From a virus: DNA of 25,757 bases. The stretch is from IMG/VR virus record IMGVR_UViG_3300009605_000124, positions 1-25,757 of that record; one strand, 5' to 3'. Each line of letters opens with the position of its first letter. The first letter of the stretch is position 1. The notes under the pieces are model-generated. The model was not told the origin of the DNA, did not search any database, and saw only the letters and a list, made by a program, of their open reading frames with translations. Below are positions 7,478 through 17,500 of the stretch, piece after piece. The translations under genes were made by a program, and so were the position numbers.

Positions 7478-7574
7478 ATTTGCGCCGATGAACTTCCTAT
7501 CTTCGCAAATTAGTAATCGCTTTCCATTACAATAAACTAATTATGAAAGCAGCCACTTTGGGAAGTATTTCATA
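7478..7574 (+). other. Intergenic leader of giant fibre gene with inverted repeat
   Basis: 97 bases without an ORF. ATTTGCG (7478-7484) and CGCAAAT (7504-7510) form a perfect 7-bp inverted repeat with a 19-base spacer, directly after the stop codon. No T-run follows, so it is not a classic terminator; it could be an mRNA stability or attenuation hairpin. A weak GGGAAG ribosome-binding site lies at 7560-7565. Confidence 0.5.
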
Positions 7575-10500
7575 ATGACAAAAAAAGGTATAGCAGTATA
7601 TAAGAGCGGTAGCGCTACTGATGTAACCTTTCAGTTTTTAGATGACGGTTCTTCGGTTCAGGGCGCGGGATACACTTCCTCAGTTCACCAAGTAACTGGC
7701 GCTTTAGAAGTAACTGGCACATTAAAGTTAGACATCTCTGGCACTCTTACGAGTGGATATGTATTAACAACAGACGGCGTAGGTAATGCTTCATGGCAAG
7801 CCGGCGGTAGTTCTTCTTTCGCTGCTTTCGCCACAGAAGCAGGCAAAGTAACCAACGCTCTTACTGGTGGTACAGGAATTACTTCCTTTACTTACGATGG
7901 TTCTTCTACGGCAACTGTGGCGATAGACGAATCAATAGTAGTAACCCTAACGGGTTCACAAACACTAACGAACAAAATCATTTCTGGAACCTTTTCTGGT
8001 TCCCACGCTGGATCTTTTCTTGGAGATGGCAGCGGACTAACTAACATAACTGCATCAGAGATAGAGGCAGCAGGCGATACCAATGATATTCAATATAATT
8101 TAAACGATGATCTGACAGGAAGCAATAACTTTACTTTTGACAACAGCACATTACGCCTTACCGGCTCCGCAATTATCTCCGGATCCATTACCACTACAGG
8201 CGGCAATAAGTTTGGCAATGCGCTAGATGATGTTCATCAATTTACCGGCAGCATTCTTTTACAAGGATCAGGATCTGATCCGGCATTACTGGTATCAGAC
8301 GCAGCAGGCGACCTAAACTTCGCGGTGTATGATAGTGGATTGGTAAATATACGAGGACCATCTAGTGGAGTAATATTTACTGCTGGTATACCTGGGACCG
8401 GATATCTTCAGGTGGATGCTTCCGTTGGCGTTCGCACAATTGGCGGGGTTCAAACTTATGATATGCGCAACAATGCGGACGTGCAGTTTAGGCAAAATTT
8501 TGGTGGCGAACTCAACCCCAACGAATCGGGTCTAGGATTTCCTCTTGATCCAGGTTCCTGTGGACTATTCTCTCAAAACGCACCAGTGTTGGTTGTTAGC
8601 GGAACATCAGCCTACTGTCCTTCAGGCAGTTTCGATGTCTCCGGTTCAACAAAAGCAGGAAGTGATTTATCACATACCCACCAGGTTACTGGTTCTTTGC
8701 AACTAACGGGTGCGGTAAATTTAGATATATCTGGTTCTCTTATAGATGGATATATATTAACTACTGATACTGCGGGCAATGCTTCTTGGCGCCCTAACAC
8801 TACTTCCTCTTTCGCCACTGAAGCAGGCAAAGTATCTAATGCTCTTACAGACGGAACGGGAATAACAGATTTCACATATGACGGGAGCTCGCCAGAAACT
8901 GTATCAATTGACCAAAGCATTGTTGTAACTCTAACAGGTTCACAAACTTTAACTAATAAGATTATATCTGGGACTTTCTCTGGATCTCATAGCGGTTCGT
9001 TTACAGGATCTTTCTCTGGTGATGGATCTGGACTAACAGGACTAACAGGCACTGTCTCAGATCCCTTATCTGGCGCTTTCGGCATTGTTCCATTTACATA
9101 CGACGGTTCGTCCGTACAATCAGTTGCGATAGACGACACAATAATAGCAACATTAACAGGCACCCAAACCCTTACCAACAAAACCATAACAGGATCTTTT
9201 AATGGAGATCTGGTAGGAGATGTTACAGGAAACCTTCTGGGGACTGCATCTTTTGCAGATGAGGCAGCAAAAGTATCAAGTGAACTCACGGATGGTACAG
9301 GAATAACAGACTTTACATATGATGGCAGTTCTCCTGCTACTGTATCAATAGACGAAAGTATTGTCGTTACTCTCACCGGATCACAAACTTTAACTAACAA
9401 GATCATATCAGGGACTTTCAGCGGATCTCACACGGGATCCTTTACTGGTTCGTTCGCGGGCGACGGTTCCGGACTAACTGGCATTACGGCCGCTGTCTCC
9501 TCGCCTCTTACTGGGGCATTTGGTATCGTTCCATTTACTTATGACGGATCCTCCACTGCCGACGTTGCTGTCGATGACACCATAGTGGTAACACTAACAG
9601 GATCTCAGACTCTAACAAATAAAATAATTTCTGGAACATTTTCTGGATCGCATACTGGTTCTTTTACAGGTTCGTTTTTTGGCGATGGCAGTGGATTAAC
9701 AGGGATCAGCGCTTCTGTTGGTGCTGCCGGAAATGAAAACGAGATACAATATAACTCAGGCGGCAACCTCACAGCTAGCAGCGGCCTTGTTTATAACGGG
9801 ACAGTCCTTCTTGTAACAAGTTCTATAGAAACCACCAGTATTACTGGCGCTTTGCTGGGAGATGTTGTAGGAACTGCGTCTTTTGCAGACGAAGCAGCAA
9901 AAGTAACCAATGCTCTTGTCGATGGTACTGGCATAACTGATTTTACATATGATGGAAGTTCGCCTGCTACCGTATCAATTGACCAAAGTATTGTTGTTAC
10001 CCTAACGGGTTCTCAGACTCTAACTAATAAGATAATTTCTGGTACTTTCAGCGGATCCCACAGCGGATCTTTTACTGGTTCGTTTGCAGGCGACGGTTCG
10101 GGACTAACTGGCATAACAGGAACTGTCTCTTCGCCTCTTACTGGCGCCTTCGGAATTGTACCTTTTACTTATGATGGATCTTCTACTGCTGATGTGGCTG
10201 TCGATGAGACGGTAATAGTAACACTTACCGGTTCACAGACCCTGACTAATAAAATAATCTCGGGCACTTTTTCGGGTTCTCATACTGGATCTTTTACCGG
10301 GTCTTTCGCAGGAGATGGATCTGGTCTGACTGGTATCACGGCAGAGTGGGATGGAAGTCATGACGGCGATGCCAGCATTACTGGCACCCTATATGTAACA
10401 GAGGGAGTCGAGGCGCCATCTTTTACTGGATCATTGCTGGGCGATATAACAGGGGATGTAACAGGAAATCTGCTGGGCACATCATCGTTCGCTACAGAAG

Positions 10501-13500
10501 CAGCCAAGGTGACGAATGCCCTCACAGAAGGAACTGGTATTACCGCTTTCACCTACGATGGTTCATCCGCCGAGATAGTTTCTATAGACCAGAGCATTGT
10601 TGTTACTTTGACAGGATCTCAAACGCTTACCAACAAAATAATTTCAGGCACATTTAGTGGATCTCACACAGGTTCTTTTACAGGATCGTTTGCAGGGGAC
10701 GGATCAGGACTAACGGGGGTAACTGCTGAATGGGATGGGACGCATGTTGGCGATGCGCAGATAACTGGAACCTTGTATGTCACAGAGGGTGTGGAGGCGC
10801 CGTCATTTACTGGTTCTTTGTTGGGTGATGTCGTGGGTGATGTAACGGGGAACCTCCTGGGAACTTCTTCGTTCGCCACTGAGGCAGGTAAGGTATCAAA
10901 CGCCTTAACGGAAGGTACGGGTATAACGACTTTTACTTACGATGGATCTTCGCCAGAGACGGTATCAATTGATCAGAATATTGTTGTTACTTTAACAGGA
11001 TCGCAAACGCTTACCAACAAAATCATTTCAGGCACATTTAGCGGATCACATAGCGGATCTTTCACTGGATCATTCGCTGGTGATGGATCTGGGTTGACGG
11101 GCATAACAGCAGAATGGGACGGCAGTCATGTTGGGGATGCTAGCATTACTGGCACCCTTTATGTTACGGAAGGTGTTGAGGCGCAATCATTTACGGGATC
11201 TCTGCTAGGAGATGTGGTGGGGGATCTTACAGGGAATGTTCTTGGCACCTCCTCTTTCGCAACTGAAGCAGCAAAAGTATCTAATGCTCTTACTGCTTCT
11301 TATGGCATTCTTCCCTTCACTTACGATGGTTCGTCCACTGCCCATGTCGAGGTTGACACGTCGCTGATAGTAACCCTCACAGGCTCGCAGACACTAACCA
11401 ATAAAATAATTACTGGATCTTTTACAGGTTCGTTCACGGGATCTTTTACTGGATCTTTTGCTGGCGATGGTTCAGGATTAACAGGGGTAACTGCTGTAGA
11501 GACCGACACGCTAGATGATGTAACTACAAGAGGAAACACGACAGCGAACAGTATAACCATAGGTTCGTTTATATCTAATGGCGATAGCGTAGTTACTGGA
11601 AATTTAGATGTAACAGGAAAACTCACTGCTAACGAGTTCCACACACAGATTGTGTCATCTTCCATTATTTATGATTCAGGATCAACAAAGTTTGGCGACT
11701 CTGTAGATGATTTTCATCAATTTACTGGTTCAATTGGATTGGTAAGCGGGAATGTGGAAGCGCCATCTTTTACTGGTTCTTTCTTGGGAGACTTGGTTGG
11801 CGACGTAACAGGAAATTTGCTGGGGACTGCATCTTTTGCCATCGAAGCGGGCAAAGTATCAAATGCCCTAACAGAAGGAACCGGCATCACCGCTTTTACT
11901 TATGACGGATCTTCTGCGGAGACAGTCTCAATCGACCAATCTATCGTCGTTACACTTACAGGCTCTCAAACTCTTACTAATAAAACAATTACTGGATCTT
12001 TCAACGGTGATTTGGTTGGCGATGTAACAGGAAATCTTCTTGGCAATGTTGTCGGAGATATCACGGGAGATGTTACTGGCAATGTGCTTGGCAACTTGAC
12101 TGGCGATGTAACTGGCGATGTAACTGGCGATGTAACTGGTAATGTACTCGGAGACGTGGTTGGAAATCTTACAGGAAATGTTCTTGGAAACCTTATAGGC
12201 GATGTAACTGGCAATCTTCTTGGGACTGCTTCTTATGCTGATGAAGCAGGCAAAGTAACCAACGCTCTCACAGGCGGCCACGGTATTGAAGCATTTACTT
12301 ACGACGGTTCAGCAACAGCAGAAGTAACACTTGCTTCTGGCACTGTTGCTATATTAGACAGCACAGGGAAATACACCTACCATGCTACGATTTCATCTGC
12401 TTTGGGCGTTGCTGTTGACGGAGATACTGTACAAATAGCACCAGGAGAATATCCCGAGAGTGGATTGTCTGTGCCTGTAGGAGTAACAGTAAAAGGTATT
12501 GGCGGATGGCCAGTAACACGAGTTGGTACAACTTCTTCTTTGTCTAATATTATGACAATTGCCGATGACTCTTATATTGATAACTTATCTTTCTATGTTC
12601 CCACTGGTTCTGGACTGGCGGGGGTTGTTTATACGGGTTCAGCAGGAAAAACTGCTGGTGCCTATAACTTGACATTCTTTGGCGACGGTGCTTCTGGACT
12701 AGGAGACGGTTTGGTTGTTGAGCACAGTGGCAGCGGAAACAGCAAACTGATTGGAGCAGAGATAAGATGTGATGGCGGCGGCCTTAATAGTTTGATGAGG
12801 GTGAGAAGTGGTATTCTTGCTATCGAGTCTACTCACCTTCCAGGGGCAGCAGGAACAATAAATAATGCTGTCATTGCGGAGGGAACAGGTAGAACTCAAC
12901 TGGTTGGGTTTAACGTAGGCAACCCAAATGTCGTAAACGCCCTGTATATGAGTGGCACCTCAACAAACAATGTTTTTAATGCCAATATTTTCAACTGCCT
13001 AAACGGGCTTTATCTGGCACAAGACGGAGTGTCATTGGATCTTATTGGTGGCAAGATAGAGCCCCTCGCATATGTCGGCATAGTAGATCCAGCCATTACT
13101 CTTACATCTGCTAGCTCTTTCTATTTACAGGGCACTTTTTCACCAGCATTTACTTTCCCCCCAAGCACTTTAGATGCCGATTTTTCGGTGGTGTTTAACC
13201 AAAAGAATGCCGTTACAAGAACAGCCGCATCCCGCTTCCTAGGATCGGATTTTAAGGTAGGCTTTCCAGAGAAGGGTGCTTCTACCGTGATGGGCCAAGG
13301 TGGCCAATACGGAGATAAAGCAACCTTTTTCTCAACAGACGCAACTGCCACAACCAGCACCGATGGCGGGAACATTACTAACATAACAGTTGATGCAACA
13401 TCCCTAACAGGTTCTGTATTTACGTTTCAAACTGCTTCTGCTGGATCTACAATATTGATGTGTAGCAACAGACAAACTCCGTCTGGCATTCCTCTACAGC

Positions 13501-14489
13501 ATTACGGGATTCAACACAAGACATCTGTTGGCGACCTTAGCGGGTCGTATGCGTTTGATATTTGGAATGGAACCGCGTGGGAAGAAACTTCTGTTCAGGC
13601 AGTATCTACTAATCATACACACAGATATGCCAATAATGTGTTCCTACGAAGTAACTTAATCGAAGACATTCAATATGGAGAAAACACTACGACTAGTGGC
13701 AGCTGGGCACTGAAGACAATTAACAGCGTTGAGGGATACTGGTCAAGAATAAGAATAGTGGCAACAGGATCTACTGCTCCTGTAAGTTTAGAATATCTTA
13801 ATCTATCTCCACATATTAGTACCTTCAATGCGCTTGGCCAACGCCGATCAGCGGGGCTATCGATGTGGAGAGAGACTATTGCTGGAACAGGCAACATCTT
13901 TGGCGAGACTGGGGGAGTGGTCTCTGGAACACCAGCAGTTGGTTCCGGCGGCGGAGTTACTGGATGGAATCACAATATGAAGAACTGCCAGTTGAACCAA
14001 ACTGGAGACGCCATTTATACACAGTTCGCATTGCCTGCTGGTATATGTACTTCGCATCCTTTGCGATTACAACTAGTATATAGTTTGACGAACTCCTCCA
14101 CACAAACATCTGCTCCGACTGGTACGATGTCGGTGCTAGCACTTGAAGCTGCCGGCGTAGAAATAGCAGATCCAACCGGGGGCGAAGTGCCGATTTTACG
14201 ACCTTTTGGTTCTACGGAAACACTGACGGCGAAGGCGGCAACAGCAATTGCGGCGGATCTTGTCCCGGAGGGAGTAACACTCCCGGCAGCAAGTCTAGAC
14301 AATAAGGTGATCCAGACTAATTATGAACCATACGACATAAGTTCTTATTATGAAGATGATGTGATAGCGATTAGGTTTGAACTTACAGATGACGGCTCTC
14401 CCAACCAAGATGTTATTGTATGGGCAATTGTAATCGAAGGCGTTAAATTTTCAGATGGTAAGGTATTAGACCACGCTCATCTTGTTTAG
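7575..14489 (+). CDS. Giant modular tail-fibre-like protein (2304 residues)
   Basis: Presumed elongated fibre that contacts the host. Residues about 1-120: head region ending in GYVLTTDGVGNASWQ, a pattern common in phage fibres, repeated near 370-410. Residues about 120-1480: eleven copies of a module containing VTLTGSQTLTNKIISG and FTYDGSS, spaced mostly 222 or 384 bp apart. Residues 1478-1549: 18 uninterrupted tetrapeptides G-(D/N)-(V/L/I)-(T/V/L/I). Residues about 1599-1870: probable right-handed beta-helix (GDTVQIAPGEYPES..., like pectate-lyase-type folds). Residues about 1930-2304: C-terminal beta-rich domains. His-x-His pairs occur at 367/369, 2014/2016 and 2300/2302, the last four residues from the end; T4 gp37 and gp12 use such pairs to bind metal. 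No enzyme active site can be named with confidence. It could be a tail fibre or a head-attached fibre; location alone does not decide. Confidence 0.85.
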   Translation: MTKKGIAVYKSGSATDVTFQFLDDGSSVQGAGYTSSVHQVTGALEVTGTLKLDISGTLTSGYVLTTDGVGNASWQAGGSSSFAAFATEAGKVTNALTGGTGITSFTYDGSSTATVAIDESIVVTLTGSQTLTNKIISGTFSGSHAGSFLGDGSGLTNITASEIEAAGDTNDIQYNLNDDLTGSNNFTFDNSTLRLTGSAIISGSITTTGGNKFGNALDDVHQFTGSILLQGSGSDPALLVSDAAGDLNFAVYDSGLVNIRGPSSGVIFTAGIPGTGYLQVDASVGVRTIGGVQTYDMRNNADVQFRQNFGGELNPNESGLGFPLDPGSCGLFSQNAPVLVVSGTSAYCPSGSFDVSGSTKAGSDLSHTHQVTGSLQLTGAVNLDISGSLIDGYILTTDTAGNASWRPNTTSSFATEAGKVSNALTDGTGITDFTYDGSSPETVSIDQSIVVTLTGSQTLTNKIISGTFSGSHSGSFTGSFSGDGSGLTGLTGTVSDPLSGAFGIVPFTYDGSSVQSVAIDDTIIATLTGTQTLTNKTITGSFNGDLVGDVTGNLLGTASFADEAAKVSSELTDGTGITDFTYDGSSPATVSIDESIVVTLTGSQTLTNKIISGTFSGSHTGSFTGSFAGDGSGLTGITAAVSSPLTGAFGIVPFTYDGSSTADVAVDDTIVVTLTGSQTLTNKIISGTFSGSHTGSFTGSFFGDGSGLTGISASVGAAGNENEIQYNSGGNLTASSGLVYNGTVLLVTSSIETTSITGALLGDVVGTASFADEAAKVTNALVDGTGITDFTYDGSSPATVSIDQSIVVTLTGSQTLTNKIISGTFSGSHSGSFTGSFAGDGSGLTGITGTVSSPLTGAFGIVPFTYDGSSTADVAVDETVIVTLTGSQTLTNKIISGTFSGSHTGSFTGSFAGDGSGLTGITAEWDGSHDGDASITGTLYVTEGVEAPSFTGSLLGDITGDVTGNLLGTSSFATEAAKVTNALTEGTGITAFTYDGSSAEIVSIDQSIVVTLTGSQTLTNKIISGTFSGSHTGSFTGSFAGDGSGLTGVTAEWDGTHVGDAQITGTLYVTEGVEAPSFTGSLLGDVVGDVTGNLLGTSSFATEAGKVSNALTEGTGITTFTYDGSSPETVSIDQNIVVTLTGSQTLTNKIISGTFSGSHSGSFTGSFAGDGSGLTGITAEWDGSHVGDASITGTLYVTEGVEAQSFTGSLLGDVVGDLTGNVLGTSSFATEAAKVSNALTASYGILPFTYDGSSTAHVEVDTSLIVTLTGSQTLTNKIITGSFTGSFTGSFTGSFAGDGSGLTGVTAVETDTLDDVTTRGNTTANSITIGSFISNGDSVVTGNLDVTGKLTANEFHTQIVSSSIIYDSGSTKFGDSVDDFHQFTGSIGLVSGNVEAPSFTGSFLGDLVGDVTGNLLGTASFAIEAGKVSNALTEGTGITAFTYDGSSAETVSIDQSIVVTLTGSQTLTNKTITGSFNGDLVGDVTGNLLGNVVGDITGDVTGNVLGNLTGDVTGDVTGDVTGNVLGDVVGNLTGNVLGNLIGDVTGNLLGTASYADEAGKVTNALTGGHGIEAFTYDGSATAEVTLASGTVAILDSTGKYTYHATISSALGVAVDGDTVQIAPGEYPESGLSVPVGVTVKGIGGWPVTRVGTTSSLSNIMTIADDSYIDNLSFYVPTGSGLAGVVYTGSAGKTAGAYNLTFFGDGASGLGDGLVVEHSGSGNSKLIGAEIRCDGGGLNSLMRVRSGILAIESTHLPGAAGTINNAVIAEGTGRTQLVGFNVGNPNVVNALYMSGTSTNNVFNANIFNCLNGLYLAQDGVSLDLIGGKIEPLAYVGIVDPAITLTSASSFYLQGTFSPAFTFPPSTLDADFSVVFNQKNAVTRTAASRFLGSDFKVGFPEKGASTVMGQGGQYGDKATFFSTDATATTSTDGGNITNITVDATSLTGSVFTFQTASAGSTILMCSNRQTPSGIPLQHYGIQHKTSVGDLSGSYAFDIWNGTAWEETSVQAVSTNHTHRYANNVFLRSNLIEDIQYGENTTTSGSWALKTINSVEGYWSRIRIVATGSTAPVSLEYLNLSPHISTFNALGQRRSAGLSMWRETIAGTGNIFGETGGVVSGTPAVGSGGGVTGWNHNMKNCQLNQTGDAIYTQFALPAGICTSHPLRLQLVYSLTNSSTQTSAPTGTMSVLALEAAGVEIADPTGGEVPILRPFGSTETLTAKAATAIAADLVPEGVTLPAASLDNKVIQTNYEPYDISSYYEDDVIAIRFELTDDGSPNQDVIVWAIVIEGVKFSDGKVLDHAHLV
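7941..12014 (+). repeat. Eleven-copy module array in the giant fibre gene
   Basis: Copies of the codons for VTLTGSQTLTNK(I/T)I begin at 7941, 8925, 9147, 9366, 9588, 9996, 10218, 10602, 10986, 11370 and 11949. Spacings are 984, 222, 219, 222, 408, 222, 384, 384, 384 and 579 bp, all multiples of three. Two unit sizes dominate: 74 residues and 128 residues, the longer one adding a TAEWDGSH...LYVTEGVEAPSFTGSLLGD block. The protein is nearly invariant between copies while codons differ widely. One more diverged copy sits at 16513 in the next gene. Confidence 0.93.
12006..12221 (+). repeat. Tetrapeptide G-(D/N)-aliphatic-x tract, 18 units
   Basis: Eighteen consecutive in-frame 12-bp units, such as GGCGATGTAACT, coding for GDVT, GNLL, GNVL and variants, 72 residues with no break in phase. 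Three adjacent units (about 12102-12137) are GDVT-GDVT-GDVT. The same four-residue Gly phase is visible in shorter form (SGSF-TGSF-AGDG) in each upstream module. Confidence 0.9.
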
Positions 14490-14514
14490 AGCATAGGAGA
14501 AAGGAAGAAAGAAA

Positions 14515-17500
14515 ATGGCAGGCGGATTTGAAGCATTATATACACAAGACTTTTCTAGTACCAGTTCTATAACTGTAACGCACAACCTCGACAGAGTAAT
14601 TTGTGCGGTAAGAGTTATGATAGGATCACTAGTGAGAAACGACCTTGTTGAGAGCGTTGTTCCATCTCCGGCAGATCCCCGCAATGTGATTATTGTTACC
14701 CTGAAAGCATCCAACAGCGGCACAATACAAATAATAGACTCTGATTATATTTGGGGCACACTGCCAACTCCAGAAGGCGCAGCAGCACTAGGAAATAACT
14801 TAAGCGGATCTACTTTCAGCGGATCTTTCTCGGGTTCATTTGCTGGCGATGGTTCGGCCCTAACAGGAATCACGGGTAGCGGCGGAGGAACACCTGGAGG
14901 TGCCGATACATATATTCAATTTAATTCTGGCAGCGTTTTTTCTGGTTCGCAAAACCTTACATTTGATTATTCCGCAAATACACTATCTCTCACAGGCACA
15001 CTAGATACGAATGGCGCAGTTCTGGCATCTTCTTTTTCAGGAGATGGTTCTGCAATAACAAATGCCCAAGTTAGTGGCAGCAACCTTTTGTGGGTAGATA
15101 TCAGCGGTAGCGATACTACTGGGACAAGAGGAAGGTTTGATCTTCCTTATCTGACTATTGGAACTGCGATAAGCAGTGCTTCTGCTGAAGATGTTGTTTT
15201 GGTGCGTCCTGGCATTTATGATGAAGAAATCACAATGGCAGATGATGTTTCTGTTATTGGTACAGATCGAATGAATTGCGTGATGCAGGTATCCGCATCT
15301 TTTGCGTCAGGCCCTTATGTAGTTACAATGGCAGATAGATGTATTTTCGCGAATATGGAAATAAGGGCTACCAATCGTAATGGAATAAGATTTACTGGCA
15401 CAACTGCTGGCACCTCTACCGCAAGAAATGTTAGAATATTAGCAACAGGTGGTACTGTCGCTCCAGTCGCTATTAGCGGCACTCCAAGATTTAACTATCA
15501 ACCAACTTGTGATAATGTTGATGCTCTAGGTAGCGGATTGACGAATGCGTTTGTTGATACTTCTACTGGCGTTTCTTTCTTAAGGAATTGCTTTGGAAAC
15601 GCTTTTATAGGGTTCGGCGCCAGCGGTGGCGGCACCACCTTTATACAAGGTTGTCGTTTCGTTGGGTTTCGTGGTGTCAACAACGGTGCGGGACACACTA
15701 TGGTCGTGGATCAATCAACGCGGTGGAGCAGTTTAACTAACGCCGGATCGATTACAGCAGACGGATTTCATCTGTTATCGGCAGCAGGAAGCAATAAACA
15801 AATTCAGTTTAATGACGGACTCAGCCTTCTCGGCGGAGACGCAGATTTAACTTTCGACAACAGTACGTCTCCCAGTAATATGCAGCTAACTGGGAGTCTA
15901 CACGTATTTAACCAAATCACCGCACATACGATGAACCCATCTTTTGGACTTGGGACAGCCGGGTTCCTTTCTGCTTCCATATATCTGGGACAGGCTAGCG
16001 GATTGGCAGACATTAGCGCCGGTCCAGAAAAAAGCTTACAGTTTAATTCTAGTAGTGCTGACGGCAGCAAGTTTTCAGGATCTCAAAATCTAACATTTGA
16101 TTACGATAATAATCTTCTGGAACTCACTGGCACCTTTGCAGTGTCTGGATCCGGAGGAGGAGCAGTTGAGATAACGGGCACCCTAGGTGTTGATGGTAAT
16201 GTAATAGCAAATAGGTTTGACGGTCTTTTTGTTGGAGATCTGACAGGTGAAGTCACAGGAAATGTCCTTGGTAATGTAACAGGCGACTTGGTTGGCGATG
16301 TAACAGGTGATCTAACGGGAAGTGTGCTAGGAAATGTCCTTGGCAACATAACTGGCGATGTTGTGGGCGATTTAACAGGAAGTGTCCTTGGAACTTCATC
16401 ATTTGCTGATGAAGCAGCAAAAGTATCAAATGCTCTCTCGCAAGGTCCAGGCATAGCTGCATTTTCATTCGATGGATCTTCAGCAGCACTAGTGGGGATA
16501 GATAGTACCGTTGTGACACTAACGGGTGCTCAGACGCTTTCCAATAAAACCGTGAGTGGGTCTTTTTCTGGTTCATTTGTTGGCGATGGGAGTGGTTTAA
16601 CTGGCACTAGGGTTATTGTACAAGATAGTGGTGGAACAGTATCTGGCGGCCCACATTCAACACTCAACTTTGTTGGTGAACTTAGTGCGTCCAATAGCGG
16701 AGGCGGAGTTGCACAGATTGATGTAAATCTCCCAGAAGCCAAGTTTGCGAACTACTACAATGCTTCTCAGTATACCGGCATCACGACATCGGCAAGCACT
16801 TTGCCGTTTACAACTACCAGAATTAGTAGTTCTGCATTCACAATGGATGGTTCTGGCGAAGAAGTTACGATCAATACGGACGGATCTTATCGGGTAGATT
16901 TCGGGTGTTCCTCAGACGAGTCAAGCAACAACGATGCCACAGTGGATATGTGGATAGAACTAGACACGGGCGGGGGCTTCGCAGAAGTGGGCGGCTCCCG
17001 GGCGCGATGGTTCCATGACTCCAGCGAAGAAGAAGGGGGGAACGCCGGGTTTGCTATTTTGGAGCTTGACGCAGGCGACGTGATCCGCATCAGGGGCCAG
17101 GTTGTCGATGGCAGCGATCAGATCAACACGCTGGCGAACAGCCTTCGCCTAAGCATCCAAACAGTTGGTGCGAACGGTGCAGCAGGGGCAGCAGGTGCCC
17201 AAGGCGAACAGGGTGTCACAGGATCAGGCAGCACGATTATTGTTGAAGATGAAGGATCTAATATCCCAAACACTCCACACAGCAATTTGAATTTTGTAGG
17301 TGCTGGAGTCACAGCAGCGGACGGAGGATCAGGAGTAGCAACTATAACTATCCCTGGTGGAGGAACGGCAAACATCGCTCAGTATAGACAAACGGGAAAC
17401 CTAACTATCAATACTAGTGCGACAACGGTGGTTCTCAATGCGAACGACTTTGAAGACTCTAATTATACTCGTTCGGGTGAGAACATTACCATTGACACCG

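Noticed and set aside
11321-12281. Long reverse-strand ORFs opposite the fibre genes
   Set aside because: They are low-complexity mirror frames of the repeat modules (Pro/Ser/Val-rich), without ribosome-binding sites or recognisable domains.
7575-14489. CRISPR-like or noncoding repeat array
   Set aside because: All repeats are in frame within one open reading frame, spacings are multiples of three and differences are mainly synonymous.
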